A DNA stretch of 64,000 bases from Flavobacteriaceae bacterium EG-1 (GTDB lineage Bacteria > Bacteroidota > Bacteroidia > Flavobacteriales > Flavobacteriaceae), in NCBI RefSeq assembly GCF_009649685.1, contig NZ_WJPK01000001.1:872760-936759 (forward strand), given 5' to 3'. The notes beneath the pieces were generated by a model. It made no database searches. It had not been told where the DNA came from and saw only the letters and a program-made list of their open reading frames with translations. Both the position numbers and the translations under genes were made by a program. Every line of letters begins with the position of its first letter. The first letter of the stretch is position 1. Positions 17,564-25,670 of the stretch are shown piece after piece.

Positions 17564-18870
17564 TAGTGCACAGTAATTTTTAAAATCGTTGTTGTAGTAT
17601 CGCTAACCTTAAAACGTTCATCTGCACGTTTACCAATAATCCATACTAATTTATTGTCCGAAAAAAGCAACCATTGATTCTCTTTAGCAATCATATCCAT
17701 TTTTTCATCTTTGAAAAATTTAGATACTTTTTTCTTCCCTTTCATTCCTAAAGGATAAAAATAGTCGCCTTCCTGTCGCTTTCTTACAACTAACGGATAC
17801 TTTAACGTTTTTTTATCTACAAAAAGTATGTTTGAATCTCCACTAAATGCATTGTTTTCAGTAGTAGTTACTTTTAGTTTAATTGGATGGTTAATTTCTG
17901 TGATTCCTTCTTCCAAAAAATATTCCTGCTCGTCAGAAATTTGAATTTCTTGCAACAACAAATATTCGCGATCTTTTAATAAACGGTGGGTTTTCGAAAA
18001 CACTGCTTTACCACTTAAAGCATTTAGTAAATTCCGAATATCAACAAATGAAGTAAATCCGTATGCTTTAAAAAGTTCATACAAATAAGCATCTAATGGC
18101 TCCAATTGTTTCAGTTTTTGAATTGATATATATAGAACTCCCTTCTTTTCTTGGAATAAATTCTCTTTCAATTCATCAATATAATTTTTTAATAATGCTA
18201 CAGTACCTTGTAAATTCTTTATGGTTTGCTCAAAATTCATTTCAAAAGTAGGATGCAACGTTTTTAAAGTTGGCAGTAGCTCATGGCGAATCTTATTTCT
18301 TAAATATTTGGTGTCTGCATTACTGGCATCTTCGCGCCAAATGAGGTTTTGAGCCTCAGCATATGCCGCAATTTGTGCTCTGGAAAAAATAAGTAGTGGT
18401 CGCGCTAATGTTGCTGTTTTTTGGGGCATTCCTGTTAAACCTTCTATACCCGTACCACGCGATAAATTAATTAAAAAGGTCTCTAAATTATCATCGGCAT
18501 GATGCGCAGTTAGAACCATTTTATAACCAAAATCATTAACTATTTCATTAAACCATGGGTAGCGTAATTCACGTGCTGCCATTTGTATAGAAACTTTATA
18601 CTTTTCAGCATAAGAAACTGTATTAAAGGTAGTTACATGTAATTTGCAATTGTAATGTTCTGATAAATCATGTATCAGCAACTCGTCTTTTTCACTTTCT
18701 TCGCCTCGTAATTTAAAATTACAGTGTGCCAAGGCAAATTTGTAATTACACTTGAATAATAAATGTGCCAAAACCACACTATCTATACCACCACTAATGG
18801 CAAGCAAAAAAGTGTCTTTTTTTAAATCTTCAAAATTATCTTGAAAATGCTTTTTAAATTCGGCCAACAT
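17563..18870 (-). CDS. tilS: tRNA(Ile)-lysidine synthase TilS
   Basis: Adds lysine to C34 of the CAU-anticodon tRNA-Ile so that it reads AUA. The PP-loop SGGIDS is in LLAISGGIDSVVLAHLL near residue 26; LAHCNFKLRGEESEKDE and LTAHHADDNLETFLINLSRGTG are classic TilS. The C-terminal domain ends with RRQEGDYFYPLGMKGKKKVSKFF-like sequence and IGKRADERFKV. The open frame extends six codons further to a TTG at 18888, but the ATG at 18870 gives the usual MLAEF-type start, so I use it (435 residues). First gene of the four-gene minus-strand run. Confidence 0.94.
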   Translation of the reverse strand: MLAEFKKHFQDNFEDLKKDTFLLAISGGIDSVVLAHLLFKCNYKFALAHCNFKLRGEESEKDELLIHDLSEHYNCKLHVTTFNTVSYAEKYKVSIQMAARELRYPWFNEIVNDFGYKMVLTAHHADDNLETFLINLSRGTGIEGLTGMPQKTATLARPLLIFSRAQIAAYAEAQNLIWREDASNADTKYLRNKIRHELLPTLKTLHPTFEMNFEQTIKNLQGTVALLKNYIDELKENLFQEKKGVLYISIQKLKQLEPLDAYLYELFKAYGFTSFVDIRNLLNALSGKAVFSKTHRLLKDREYLLLQEIQISDEQEYFLEEGITEINHPIKLKVTTTENNAFSGDSNILFVDKKTLKYPLVVRKRQEGDYFYPLGMKGKKKVSKFFKDEKMDMIAKENQWLLFSDNKLVWIIGKRADERFKVSDTTTTILKITVH

Positions 18871-18905
18871 AAGCCCAAAGTTACTCAAACTCTAAGAGTC
18901 CCTAC

Positions 18906-19439
18906 TTAGATACTGCTTATAAATTTATTTAAGGCTTTAGCGTGTGCTTCCGCCAAGTCGGCATCAACAATACCTTTATCAGCATCTAAATTGTGATGAA
19001 ATGAAGGAAGTGAAAATGTAGCAACAACTTCAGCACCAAATCGAGGTAAAATTTGCTCAGTAACTCCCAAAGCACCTATAGCCCCTCTTTTACCTGGTGA
19101 AGTACTCATTAACAATACTTTTTTACCTTCTAAAAATCGTTTATCAAATCGCGATAACCAATCAGTAAGATTTTTAAAATATGCTGAAACGTTACCATTA
19201 TGCTCATTTACCGAAATTATAAGTCCGTCTGAACTACCGATATACCCTTTAAATTCAACCAATGAATTAGAAAATCCGTTTTCCTTTTCAACGTCTTCAC
19301 TATACATAGGAAAAGGATAATTTGCCAAGTTCAACAATTCCACTTTGTGCCCCTCTAACAAAGAAGTAGTATATTTTACAAGTTGAAAATTAACTGAAGT
19401 GCTTGAATTACTGCCTGCGAAGGCCAATATAGTTGACAT
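18906..19439 (-). CDS. NADPH-dependent FMN reductase family protein
   Basis: A 177-residue flavodoxin-like quinone or FMN reductase. The phosphate-binding turn is AFAGSNSSTSVNFQLV at the N-terminus; SDGLIISVNEHNGNVSAYFKN and KVLLMSTSPGKRGAIGAL fit the family loops around the flavin. Cytoplasmic, likely NAD(P)H-driven reduction of FMN, quinones or chromate-like acceptors. Its stop is 35 bases upstream of the tilS start on the same strand, so it may drive part of tilS transcription. Confidence 0.88.
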   Translation of the reverse strand: MSTILAFAGSNSSTSVNFQLVKYTTSLLEGHKVELLNLANYPFPMYSEDVEKENGFSNSLVEFKGYIGSSDGLIISVNEHNGNVSAYFKNLTDWLSRFDKRFLEGKKVLLMSTSPGKRGAIGALGVTEQILPRFGAEVVATFSLPSFHHNLDADKGIVDADLAEAHAKALNKFISSI

Positions 19440-19461
19440 ATTTTCGTTTTAAAGGTTGTTA

Positions 19462-19495
19462 CAAAAATAGCGCATTACAAAGTATTATGAGCAAA
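19462..19495 (-). promoter_or_regulatory. Promoter for the FMN reductase gene
   Basis: Minus-strand TATTTTTG (complement of 19462-19469) preceded by TTTG (complement of 19492-19495) at 22 bases. Fits the Bacteroidota -33/-7 pattern, 23 bases before the ATG. A second box, TAGTTTTG at 19503-19510 on the plus strand, could serve the divergent acyltransferase gene but lacks a good -33. Confidence 0.5.
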
Positions 19496-19597
19496 TTTTG
19501 TATAGTTTTGCGGCGCAAATCTGCTTTAAATCAGTAGACTGTCCACTAAAAACCGACATGCGTGTAAAAGTTGACGCTGAACATGTAAAACTATTCT

Positions 19598-20782
19598 GTG
19601 GAAAAGAATAAAAACAGACTGTACTTTATTGATGCAATGCGCGCATGGGCTATTTTAATGATGCTGCAAGGTCATTTTATAGATGGACTTCTGGCTGATG
19701 CTTTCCGAGATAACAGCAACGTATTCTATAACATTTGGAAATACTTTAGAGGCATTACTGCTCCAATATTTTTTACCGTTTCTGGTTTTATTTTCACTTA
19801 TCTATTAATAAAAGTTCCGCAAAAAGGTTTCGATAATCCACGTATTATTAAAGGCATACGCCGTGGATTACAACTTGTATTTATTGGGTATTTACTCCGT
19901 TCAAACATTTTCGGCTTATTACAAGGCAAAATATACAGCGCCTTTTTATTGGTAGATGTTTTGCACTGTATAGGCCTCTCTATTCTAGGTATTATTGCCA
20001 TTTACCTGCTGACTTCAAAAAGTAAAAAATGGCTTCTACCGAGTGTATTCGTATGTGCTACCCTATTACTTTTCGCCTTTGAGCCCTTATATAAAACGGC
20101 TAATTTTGCCGCCTTGCCTAATGCTATCGCTAACTATTTTAGTAAAGCCAACGGATCGGTATTTACGATAATCCCGTGGTTTGGTTATACGAGTTTTGGA
20201 GCGTTTATCTCGGTGCATTTTTATCGGTATAGAGAAAATATGCAATTGTACTCTTATGCCATTCCTATTGCGGCTATAGCTGGCTTACTACTCATATTTA
20301 CGTCTTCTCCGTTATTTAGCTGGTTGTATACGATTACCAACATTGAACTTTTTAATGCAATTACTTTAAATAACTATCTGTTTATTCGATTGGGTGATGT
20401 ACTAGTGGCCTTTGCCCTATTTATGCTCGCTCGTAAGTATGTATTACAAACTACTTTTTTACGCATTGGGCAGAACACTTTGTCTATTTATGTAATTCAT
20501 TTTATTATACTGTATGGTAGTTTTACCGGTTTAGGCTTGTATCGCTTTTTCAATCATGCATTGAGTCCGGTTGTCGTAATTTTTGGTGCACTAGCATTTA
20601 TGATAAGCTGTTCGTATTTGGCGTTGTTATATGATACCCATGAGGCTACAATAAAGTCGAAATTAGCGATCGTGCAAAAACAATTGTGGCGATTTATAGA
20701 AACTACAGCAGTAATATTACAACGCATTCTAAAAGTTGTGTTTACCAAAACGCTACAAGTATTGGGTTTGGCTAAGAATTAA
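19598..20782 (+). CDS. Membrane acyltransferase-like protein (DUF1624/HGSNAT type)
   Basis: A 394-residue integral membrane protein with about ten spans. The opening RLYFIDAMRAWAILMMLQGH and ITAPIFFTVSGFIFTYLL are typical of DUF1624/heparan-alpha-glucosaminide acetyltransferase-like and related acyltransferase-3 proteins, which move acyl groups across the membrane to sugars. The histidine in LQGHF is the conserved candidate catalytic residue. Start: GTG at 19598, because an in-frame TAA (19586-19588) lies just upstream and no ATG intervenes. It marks the left border of the all-plus-strand accessory region. Confidence 0.78.
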   Translation: MEKNKNRLYFIDAMRAWAILMMLQGHFIDGLLADAFRDNSNVFYNIWKYFRGITAPIFFTVSGFIFTYLLIKVPQKGFDNPRIIKGIRRGLQLVFIGYLLRSNIFGLLQGKIYSAFLLVDVLHCIGLSILGIIAIYLLTSKSKKWLLPSVFVCATLLLFAFEPLYKTANFAALPNAIANYFSKANGSVFTIIPWFGYTSFGAFISVHFYRYRENMQLYSYAIPIAAIAGLLLIFTSSPLFSWLYTITNIELFNAITLNNYLFIRLGDVLVAFALFMLARKYVLQTTFLRIGQNTLSIYVIHFIILYGSFTGLGLYRFFNHALSPVVVIFGALAFMISCSYLALLYDTHEATIKSKLAIVQKQLWRFIETTAVILQRILKVVFTKTLQVLGLAKN

Positions 20783-21112
20783 GTATTTAAGTATTTTCTA
20801 CTGGTGTTACTGCCCGAAAAACCGCAATAGAGTGGTCAGTGGTAATGCGGGAGAAAGTGCTAAATTTAAACGAATTGAATATTAACTAATATATCGGCAA
20901 TCTGAAAGTGAAATACATCTAAACCGATACTACACTTAACTTAACCAATGATCATATAGCATTATTTATCATTTTTATCGATTTTAGTTCGCTGTGCTTG
21001 GAACCCCTGCGTCCACCAAAATTCCTTCATCACGCACCGTTGGGAAGCTTTAAAAGTTGGCTTTCAATTAACTGAAAACAAACTTAAAAGTTATATACAA
21101 ATACCACTAGAT
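20783..21112. other. Intergenic spacer before the accessory array, no gene seen
   Basis: About 330 bases after the acyltransferase. I see no gene, tRNA or strong terminator. A short GC-richer patch around 21000-21050 (TTGGAACCCCTGCGTCC) differs from its AT-rich surroundings and may be remnant sequence. Confidence 0.4.
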
Positions 21113-21239
21113 TCTCCTTTAAAAAAGTTTTATATTGCAGTAGCACACATAGTGCACTCTCCCCCAAAAATTAAGTAAAAATCAGTTATAAGTACGAGTT
21201 ACCATAGGCGCTATTACTATTGCAACATTTTGATAATAA
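21113..21239 (+). repeat. Interspersed repeat R1, copy 1
   Basis: Aligns over about 125 bases with 22348-22470. The shared core is TCTCC, an A-rich run, GTTTTATATTGCAGTAGC, a small hairpin and CACTCTCCCCCAA-type sequence. The hairpin is GCAC-ACATA-GTGC here and GCATTT-A-AAATGC in copy 2, so pairing is kept although bases differ. TATATTGC is one base off the -7 promoter box. Probably a repeated promoter/leader segment of the units that follow. Confidence 0.75.
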
Positions 21240-21251
21240 CATGAATCGTCT

Positions 21252-21273
21252 AATGTTGTGCTTGATAATAACC
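21252..21273 (+). repeat. attC-like right half ahead of a DUF6090 unit
   Basis: AATGTTGTGCTTG then ATAATAACC. The same order (GTTG, GnGC, a GTTA-like block, AACC) recurs at 24625-24656 and 27521-27541, each followed by an ACCACTAACCAATG-like stretch at the start of the next unit. Upstream GCAACATT (21220s) pairs with AATGTTGT here. Confidence 0.5.
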
Positions 21274-21285
21274 AACCACTAACCA

Positions 21286-21402
21286 ATGATAAAATTCTTT
21301 AGATTATCGCAACAAAATTTTAGAATGCAAAATTTAATGTCCTGCAGACATTTGGTTGAGCTAACTGCGTGCAAAAGATTTAAAATCCTCAAACATGATT
21401 AA
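21286..21402 (+). CDS. Conserved 38-codon leader ORF, copy A
   Basis: An open frame of 38 codons starting MIKFFRLSQQNF and ending LKHD. It stops inside the start of the next gene: ATGATTAA contains the DUF6090 ATG and this frame's TAA (8-base overlap, +1 frame). Two other copies (24671, 25554) have exactly the same length and the same overlap with different DNA. The first codons resemble the start of DUF6090 proteins themselves. An AATGTC-N5-GACATT hairpin lies inside. Likely a regulatory leader or a decayed duplicate start; peptide synthesis is not shown. Confidence 0.5.
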   Translation: MIKFFRLSQQNFRMQNLMSCRHLVELTACKRFKILKHD

Positions 21403-22162
21403 GTTCTTTAGACGTATAAGACAACAACTACTCACAGAAAACAAATTCAGCAAATATCTGCTTTATGCAATTGGCGAAATTGTGCTAGTGGTAATTGGAA
21501 TTTTGATTGCTTTGAGTATTAATAACAACAATAATTATAACGAACAAAGAAGTCTTGAGCAGGAATATCTGTTGTCGCTACAAACAGAATTTGAAACGAA
21601 CCTGAAGAAAATAGATGCCTCTATTGAAGAAAATAAACAACGAATAGCATCACTTGATTATCTATTGACTTTATTTGACAAAAATAAGCTTGACACTGTC
21701 AATACTCAAACAATTTCTCAAAAGTTCGCCCCTATTGTTGGTAGTGAAATCAACTATACTCCGGCAACAGGAGTATTAAATGACATCATTAGTTCAGGTA
21801 AACTAAATATCATTTTAAATAAAAGTTTACGACAAAACTTGGCCTATTTTGACAGTTCATTGGATTTTATAAACAATCAATTAAGTGATGTAGAATTCAC
21901 AGATAAAAAATTACGTACTATGCTTTATGAAAAGGGAAGTATACGAAAGATAGTGATGGACATAGGATTTATGGATTTTGAACACGAGTCAATTTCCGAA
22001 AAGATAGATAACAAGCAGATGTTCGAATCTGTTGAATTTGAAAATTACCTATTGGGTTATCAATTGTTAGCTAAGGCTACAAATGGACCGCGATTATTTG
22101 GTCGTATAAAAACGGAAATAGAAACCATTCTAAAGGAAATTGAGCAAGAACTTGAGAAATAG
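21395..22162 (+). CDS. DUF6090 family membrane-anchored protein, paralogue 1
   Basis: A 255-residue protein with the constant DUF6090-type head: a basic amphipathic start (MIKFFRRIRQQLL), then FSKYLLYAIGEIVLVVIGILIALSINN with one membrane span at about 22-42. The remaining 210 residues are mostly helical and charged and should be outside the cytoplasm if the basic N-terminus stays in. It is one of five paralogues in 7 kb. No catalytic motif is visible; function unknown. It is preceded by leader copy A and R1, and its stop is the first base of an attC-like left half. Confidence 0.82.
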   Translation: MIKFFRRIRQQLLTENKFSKYLLYAIGEIVLVVIGILIALSINNNNNYNEQRSLEQEYLLSLQTEFETNLKKIDASIEENKQRIASLDYLLTLFDKNKLDTVNTQTISQKFAPIVGSEINYTPATGVLNDIISSGKLNIILNKSLRQNLAYFDSSLDFINNQLSDVEFTDKKLRTMLYEKGSIRKIVMDIGFMDFEHESISEKIDNKQMFESVEFENYLLGYQLLAKATNGPRLFGRIKTEIETILKEIEQELEK

Positions 22163-22184
22163 CGAAAGCATTACAATGGCTATA
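22160..22184 (+). repeat. attC-like left half at the end of DUF6090 paralogue 1
   Basis: TAGCGAAAGCATTAC followed by AATGGCTATA, beginning on the stop codon itself. Nearly the same sequence begins on the stop of the paralogue ending at 28321 (TAACGAAAGCACAAC then AATGGCTATA). A matching right half is not evident before 22529. Confidence 0.55.
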
Positions 22185-22347
22185 TACAAAAAGCCTTTAT
22201 AGTTCTTAATTAAAAGCTTGCGTACATTTTTCAAATTCTACCATAGCTATATTTTGAAGCAACGATAGGTTCTTCAAAATCAAATAGAAATAAATAGTCT
22301 TTGTATAAAAAAATATACACATAAGTCAATTAAAAGCACTGTTAAAA

Positions 22348-22470
22348 TCTCCAAAAAATAGTTTTATATTGCAGTAGCATTTAAAATGCACACTCCCCCA
22401 ACATTTTAGTAACAAAACAGCTATACCTGTAAATTACGATATGCGCTGCTATTACAAAATATTGATAATA
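22348..22470 (+). repeat. Interspersed repeat R1, copy 2
   Basis: Second copy of the repeat at 21113-21239. It keeps GTTTTATATTGCAGTAGC and the CTCCCCCAA run, with a compensated hairpin GCATTT-A-AAATGC (22377-22389). CTATACC near 22430 pairs with GGTATAG near 22476. Lies in the 366-base gap before the alpha/beta hydrolase; nothing else is seen in that gap besides the left half at 22160. Confidence 0.75.
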
Positions 22471-22528
22471 GATAGGTATAGTCCATGTTTTCGATACTAA
22501 AAAAGACCAACCAACTAAGTAAGGGTTA

Positions 22529-23638
22529 ATGAAAATTTTAAAGAAAGTAGCTAAGTGGTTTCTAATTTTATTAGGAGCACTTATAGGGTGTATTGTAGTT
22601 GTATTATTGATCATCAGAATCAATAGCTCTGGAGAAGAAGAACCATTTGTAGACGAAAAAGGTAATGTGCTTCCGAATAGTATTGCTATGCACGAGGAAA
22701 TGACAATAAATGGAGTTCCACAACGAATTACTATTCGAGGAAAAGACAAGAATAATCCCGTGCTACTAATAGTCCACGGAGGACCGGGAGCACCAATTTT
22801 ACCTGTAGTTTACAGACTTACAGGCATTGATTTGGAAGATATTTTTACAGTTTGTTATTGGGAACAAAGAGGCTCTGGACTAGCCTATAATTATAGTATA
22901 CCTGATTCGTCCATTACCCTACCCCATATAGTAGATGATGGTATAGAACTATCAAATCACTTAATAAAGACTTTCAAAAAAGATAAAATTTACATCGAAG
23001 GTTTATCATGGGGAACTGCTGTAGCCGCTTATATGGTTCAAAAACAGCCTGAATTATATCACGCCTATATTGGTAGTGGTCTTATGGCGAACCTATCACT
23101 TTCAGAAGAATTATCTTATGATTTTGCACTATCGGAATCGCTAAAACACAATGATACTATTTCAATCAATCAACTAAAACAAATTGGAAGACCACCTTAT
23201 GTTAAAAACTCAAAAAATTCGGTAACCGAAGCCTTTGAAATAGAACGACAAATTGTAATGAAGTATGCACCGATAAAATTAGATACCGATTTTAATTTTA
23301 TTAAAAGTATGTTTTTAGATAATGGGTTAACGCTTGGCGAAAAATTTACGGATATGATCAATAGTCCGGAAACTTACTATCCTGCTGCTAAGATTTTAGA
23401 GGCTACTGCTATCGATATGAATCTAATGCGTGATGTTCCCGAATTGAAAGTGCCAGTTTACATACTGCAGGGAGACAATGACCATTTTACTGAAACGTCT
23501 GTAGCAAAGATGTATTTTGATTCAATTATTGCGCCCTCTAAAAAATGGTTTTTATTTGAAAATGGAACGCACGGTGTACAGGTTGAATATCCAGAAAAAT
23601 ATCGTTCAATATATCTCAATGAAATACTGAGAAAATAA
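22529..23638 (+). CDS. Alpha/beta hydrolase, proline iminopeptidase-like (S33)
   Basis: A 369-residue hydrolase with an N-terminal membrane anchor (about residues 10-29). HGGPG at 83-87 is the oxyanion-loop signature of S33 peptidases, the nucleophile elbow is GLSWG with S160, the acid is in LQGDNDHF and the histidine in NGTHGVQ. Expected to be anchored facing the periplasm. The family cleaves N-terminal residues from peptides or small amides and esters; substrate not readable. A single-gene unit carried between DUF6090 paralogues. Confidence 0.87.
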   Translation: MKILKKVAKWFLILLGALIGCIVVVLLIIRINSSGEEEPFVDEKGNVLPNSIAMHEEMTINGVPQRITIRGKDKNNPVLLIVHGGPGAPILPVVYRLTGIDLEDIFTVCYWEQRGSGLAYNYSIPDSSITLPHIVDDGIELSNHLIKTFKKDKIYIEGLSWGTAVAAYMVQKQPELYHAYIGSGLMANLSLSEELSYDFALSESLKHNDTISINQLKQIGRPPYVKNSKNSVTEAFEIERQIVMKYAPIKLDTDFNFIKSMFLDNGLTLGEKFTDMINSPETYYPAAKILEATAIDMNLMRDVPELKVPVYILQGDNDHFTETSVAKMYFDSIIAPSKKWFLFENGTHGVQVEYPEKYRSIYLNEILRK

Positions 23639-23763
23639 GTAGTATAGTTAACAATGTATAGTCAAAATACCGCCGATAAAACAGTTTTGCCCAGTATTAA
23701 AGTATTGCTTCAAAATCGCTTACTAGTCAGATACATACTTCATTATAATCAACTATTAACCAA

Positions 23764-24510
23764 ATGATTAAATTCTTCAGACGCATAAGGAAAAATCTAC
23801 TTTCAGAGAGAAAGATTGGAGAATATTTTAAATATGCAATTGGCGAAATTGTGCTTGTTGTAATTGGTATTTTAATAGCCCTACAACTAAACAACCTCAA
23901 TGATGAACGGAAAACTGAAAATGTAAGGCAGGTTTATTATAAACAATTATTACAAGATTTTAAGAATGACAAAGCATATATAGAGAATACATCTTTAGCC
24001 ATAGATTCTAATATGGTAAAATTTAAAGCCTACAAAGAAATTTATAATCAGCCAAACTTGCCAGTATTCCAAATAATTTCTCAAGCTAACAATTTAGATT
24101 GGCGATTATTTAATGTTCAATTCAAATCTAACACCATACATACATTACAGATTACGGGTGACATCAAATTAATACCACCAACCATTAGAGAACAATTAAT
24201 CCGTTTAGATAAATATCAAGAAGAAACAGAAAACTTTTCTAAATACAATAATGATGAAGCTGCTAAAGCGGGTTCAACAGCAGCTAACAGATATGGGAGT
24301 GTAGAATTTGCATTTAAAAACATACAAAATCAGCCCAAACTATCGGAATATGTATTTGACGAAAAAAACTTAATCGAGCTCCTTATTATAGTAGAAAGGC
24401 ATCAATTTATGAAGATTGAATCGGAAAAAGGAAGTCTAATCAGATTTAAGAAAATTCTATCTGATATGGAAGAAATTAAAATTCTTATTAATAAAGAAAT
24501 GAAAAAATAA
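23764..24510 (+). CDS. DUF6090 family membrane-anchored protein, paralogue 2
   Basis: A 248-residue paralogue with the constant head (MIKFFRRIRKNLLSERKIGEYFKYAIGEIVLVVIGILIALQ, span at about 24-42, shown here as a description of the shared N-terminus) and its own tail. This copy has no 38-codon leader; its ATG directly follows an ATTAACCAA stretch, the place where the leader ATG sits in copies 1, 3 and 4. The stop codon begins the attC-like site at 24508. Function unknown. Confidence 0.82.
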   Translation: MIKFFRRIRKNLLSERKIGEYFKYAIGEIVLVVIGILIALQLNNLNDERKTENVRQVYYKQLLQDFKNDKAYIENTSLAIDSNMVKFKAYKEIYNQPNLPVFQIISQANNLDWRLFNVQFKSNTIHTLQITGDIKLIPPTIREQLIRLDKYQEETENFSKYNNDEAAKAGSTAANRYGSVEFAFKNIQNQPKLSEYVFDEKNLIELLIIVERHQFMKIESEKGSLIRFKKILSDMEEIKILINKEMKK

Positions 24511-24656
24511 CGAACGTACGACCCCAGCTATGATTTATAGTTTCCATCTAATTAAAACAAAACAATTAACATTAAATAATCTAATTTTTAAGTGGCAAGT
24601 ATTCTGGTCCATTGCACAACAAAATTATAGCCAAACCGTTGAGCACCGTTATAACC
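24508..24656 (+). repeat. Complete attC-like imperfect palindrome between two DUF6090 units
   Basis: Left half: TAACGAACGTACG then CCCAGCTAT from the stop codon of paralogue 2. Right half: TTATAGCCAAACCGTTG then AGCACCGTTATAACC. TAACG pairs with CGTTA at the ends and AGCTAT with ATAGC inside, with unpaired bases between. The whole is about 145 bases, within the size range of integron attC sites. A long frame crossing this site (24530-24787) is only leader copy B extended upstream. Confidence 0.6.
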
Positions 24657-24670
24657 AAACCACTCGCCAA

Positions 24671-24787
24671 ATGATAAAATTCTTCAGCGTATGGAAACAA
24701 AATTTTGTAAAGCAAAAGCGAATGTCCGTAAGACATTTGGTGGAGTTAGTCGCTTGCGGAAGAATTAAAACCCTAAAACATGATTAA
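24671..24787 (+). CDS. Conserved 38-codon leader ORF, copy B
   Basis: MIKFFSVWKQNF to LKHD, 38 codons, with TAA overlapping the ATG at 24780 by 8 bases. Inside it, GCAA..GCGA and TCGC..TTGC flank an AATGTC-CGTAA-GACATT hairpin; the loop differs from copies A and C while the stem is kept. Same interpretation and uncertainty as copy A. Confidence 0.5.
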   Translation: MIKFFSVWKQNFVKQKRMSVRHLVELVACGRIKTLKHD

Positions 24788-25523
24788 GTTCTTTAGACAC
24801 ATAAGACAGCGACTACTATCAGAAAATAAGTTTAGCAAATACCTACTTTATGCGGTTGGTGAAATTGTGCTTGTTGTGATTGGAATTTTAATTGCTCTAT
24901 CAATCAATAATTGGAATGAAAATCGAAAACTTAACGAAAAAAGAGAAAAATATTACCAACAAGTTATCATAGACTTGAAAAATGACAAAGAGTACGCTGT
25001 AAGTTTAAAATCAGCTTTTGAAACTAATTTGAGATCTTATAAAGATTATGGAAAAAGTTTTAAAGAACCAGGTTTAAACGCTACCAAAACTTTGCAGAAT
25101 CTAAGAAACATAAATTATTATACTGTATTTATGGACTTTGAATCAAACACTATTAATAACTTAATAGATTCGGGAGATATCGGTCTTTTGCCACAGGAAA
25201 TCAATAATGATTTAACGACTTATTTGGGTTCTCAAAACAAAATGATTAATGGAAATAATGCTAATGCAAACGAATTAATTGGAATGCTGCGAAACGCATC
25301 AATGCTTGGTGGGAATTTATCCTTGAGAAAAAGGTTAGAATTTCAGCCCGAATTAAATGATGAATTAAAAATTAAAGACAATCAAAGTCAATTAATTCTT
25401 GTACTCGAAGCTTATGTTTTATGGAATACCAATACTTCCAATACATCTATTGAACAACTTAATGATTTAATTGAAGATGCCGATTTAAATATAGCCAGTA
25501 TTGAGAAAGAATTTAATAAATAA
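24780..25523 (+). CDS. DUF6090 family membrane-anchored protein, paralogue 3
   Basis: A 247-residue paralogue. The first 45 residues are close to identical to paralogues 1 and 4, also at DNA level (ATGATTAAGTTCTTTAGACA start), while the tail diverges. One span at about 22-42 followed by NNWNENRK, the usual DUF6090 boundary. Translational coupling to leader copy B is possible through the ATGATTAA overlap. Ends in TAACGAG, a shortened left half. Function unknown. Confidence 0.82.
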   Translation: MIKFFRHIRQRLLSENKFSKYLLYAVGEIVLVVIGILIALSINNWNENRKLNEKREKYYQQVIIDLKNDKEYAVSLKSAFETNLRSYKDYGKSFKEPGLNATKTLQNLRNINYYTVFMDFESNTINNLIDSGDIGLLPQEINNDLTTYLGSQNKMINGNNANANELIGMLRNASMLGGNLSLRKRLEFQPELNDELKIKDNQSQLILVLEAYVLWNTNTSNTSIEQLNDLIEDADLNIASIEKEFNK

Positions 25524-25550
25524 CGAGTCTACATTAAACCAAACCACCAA
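25521..25550 (+). repeat. Shortened attC-like junction
   Basis: TAACGAGTCTAC starts on the stop of paralogue 3 and runs within 30 bases into AACCAAACCACCAACC, the common unit start. The inner palindrome present in other junctions is missing, as if deleted. Confidence 0.45.
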
Positions 25551-25553
25551 CCA

Positions 25554-25670
25554 ATGATAAAATTCTTTAGCGTATCGAAACAAAATTTTGCAAAGCAAAA
25601 GCGAATGTCCTGTAGACATTTGGTGGAGTTAGTCGCTTGCGGAAGATTTAAAACTCTTAAACATGATTAA
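25554..25670 (+). CDS. Conserved 38-codon leader ORF, copy C
   Basis: MIKFFSVSKQNF to LKHD, 38 codons, with TAA overlapping the ATG at 25663 by 8 bases. Closest to copy B in DNA. Contains AATGTC-CTGTA-GACATT and the outer GCAA..GCGA / TCGC..TTGC pairing. Confidence 0.5.
   Translation: MIKFFSVSKQNFAKQKRMSCRHLVELVACGRFKTLKHD

Noticed and set aside
24530-24787. An 85-codon plus-strand frame before DUF6090 paralogue 3
   Set aside because: Its upstream half runs through the palindromic junction and has no family likeness; only the last 38 codons (24671-24787) match the leader ORF seen in two other places.
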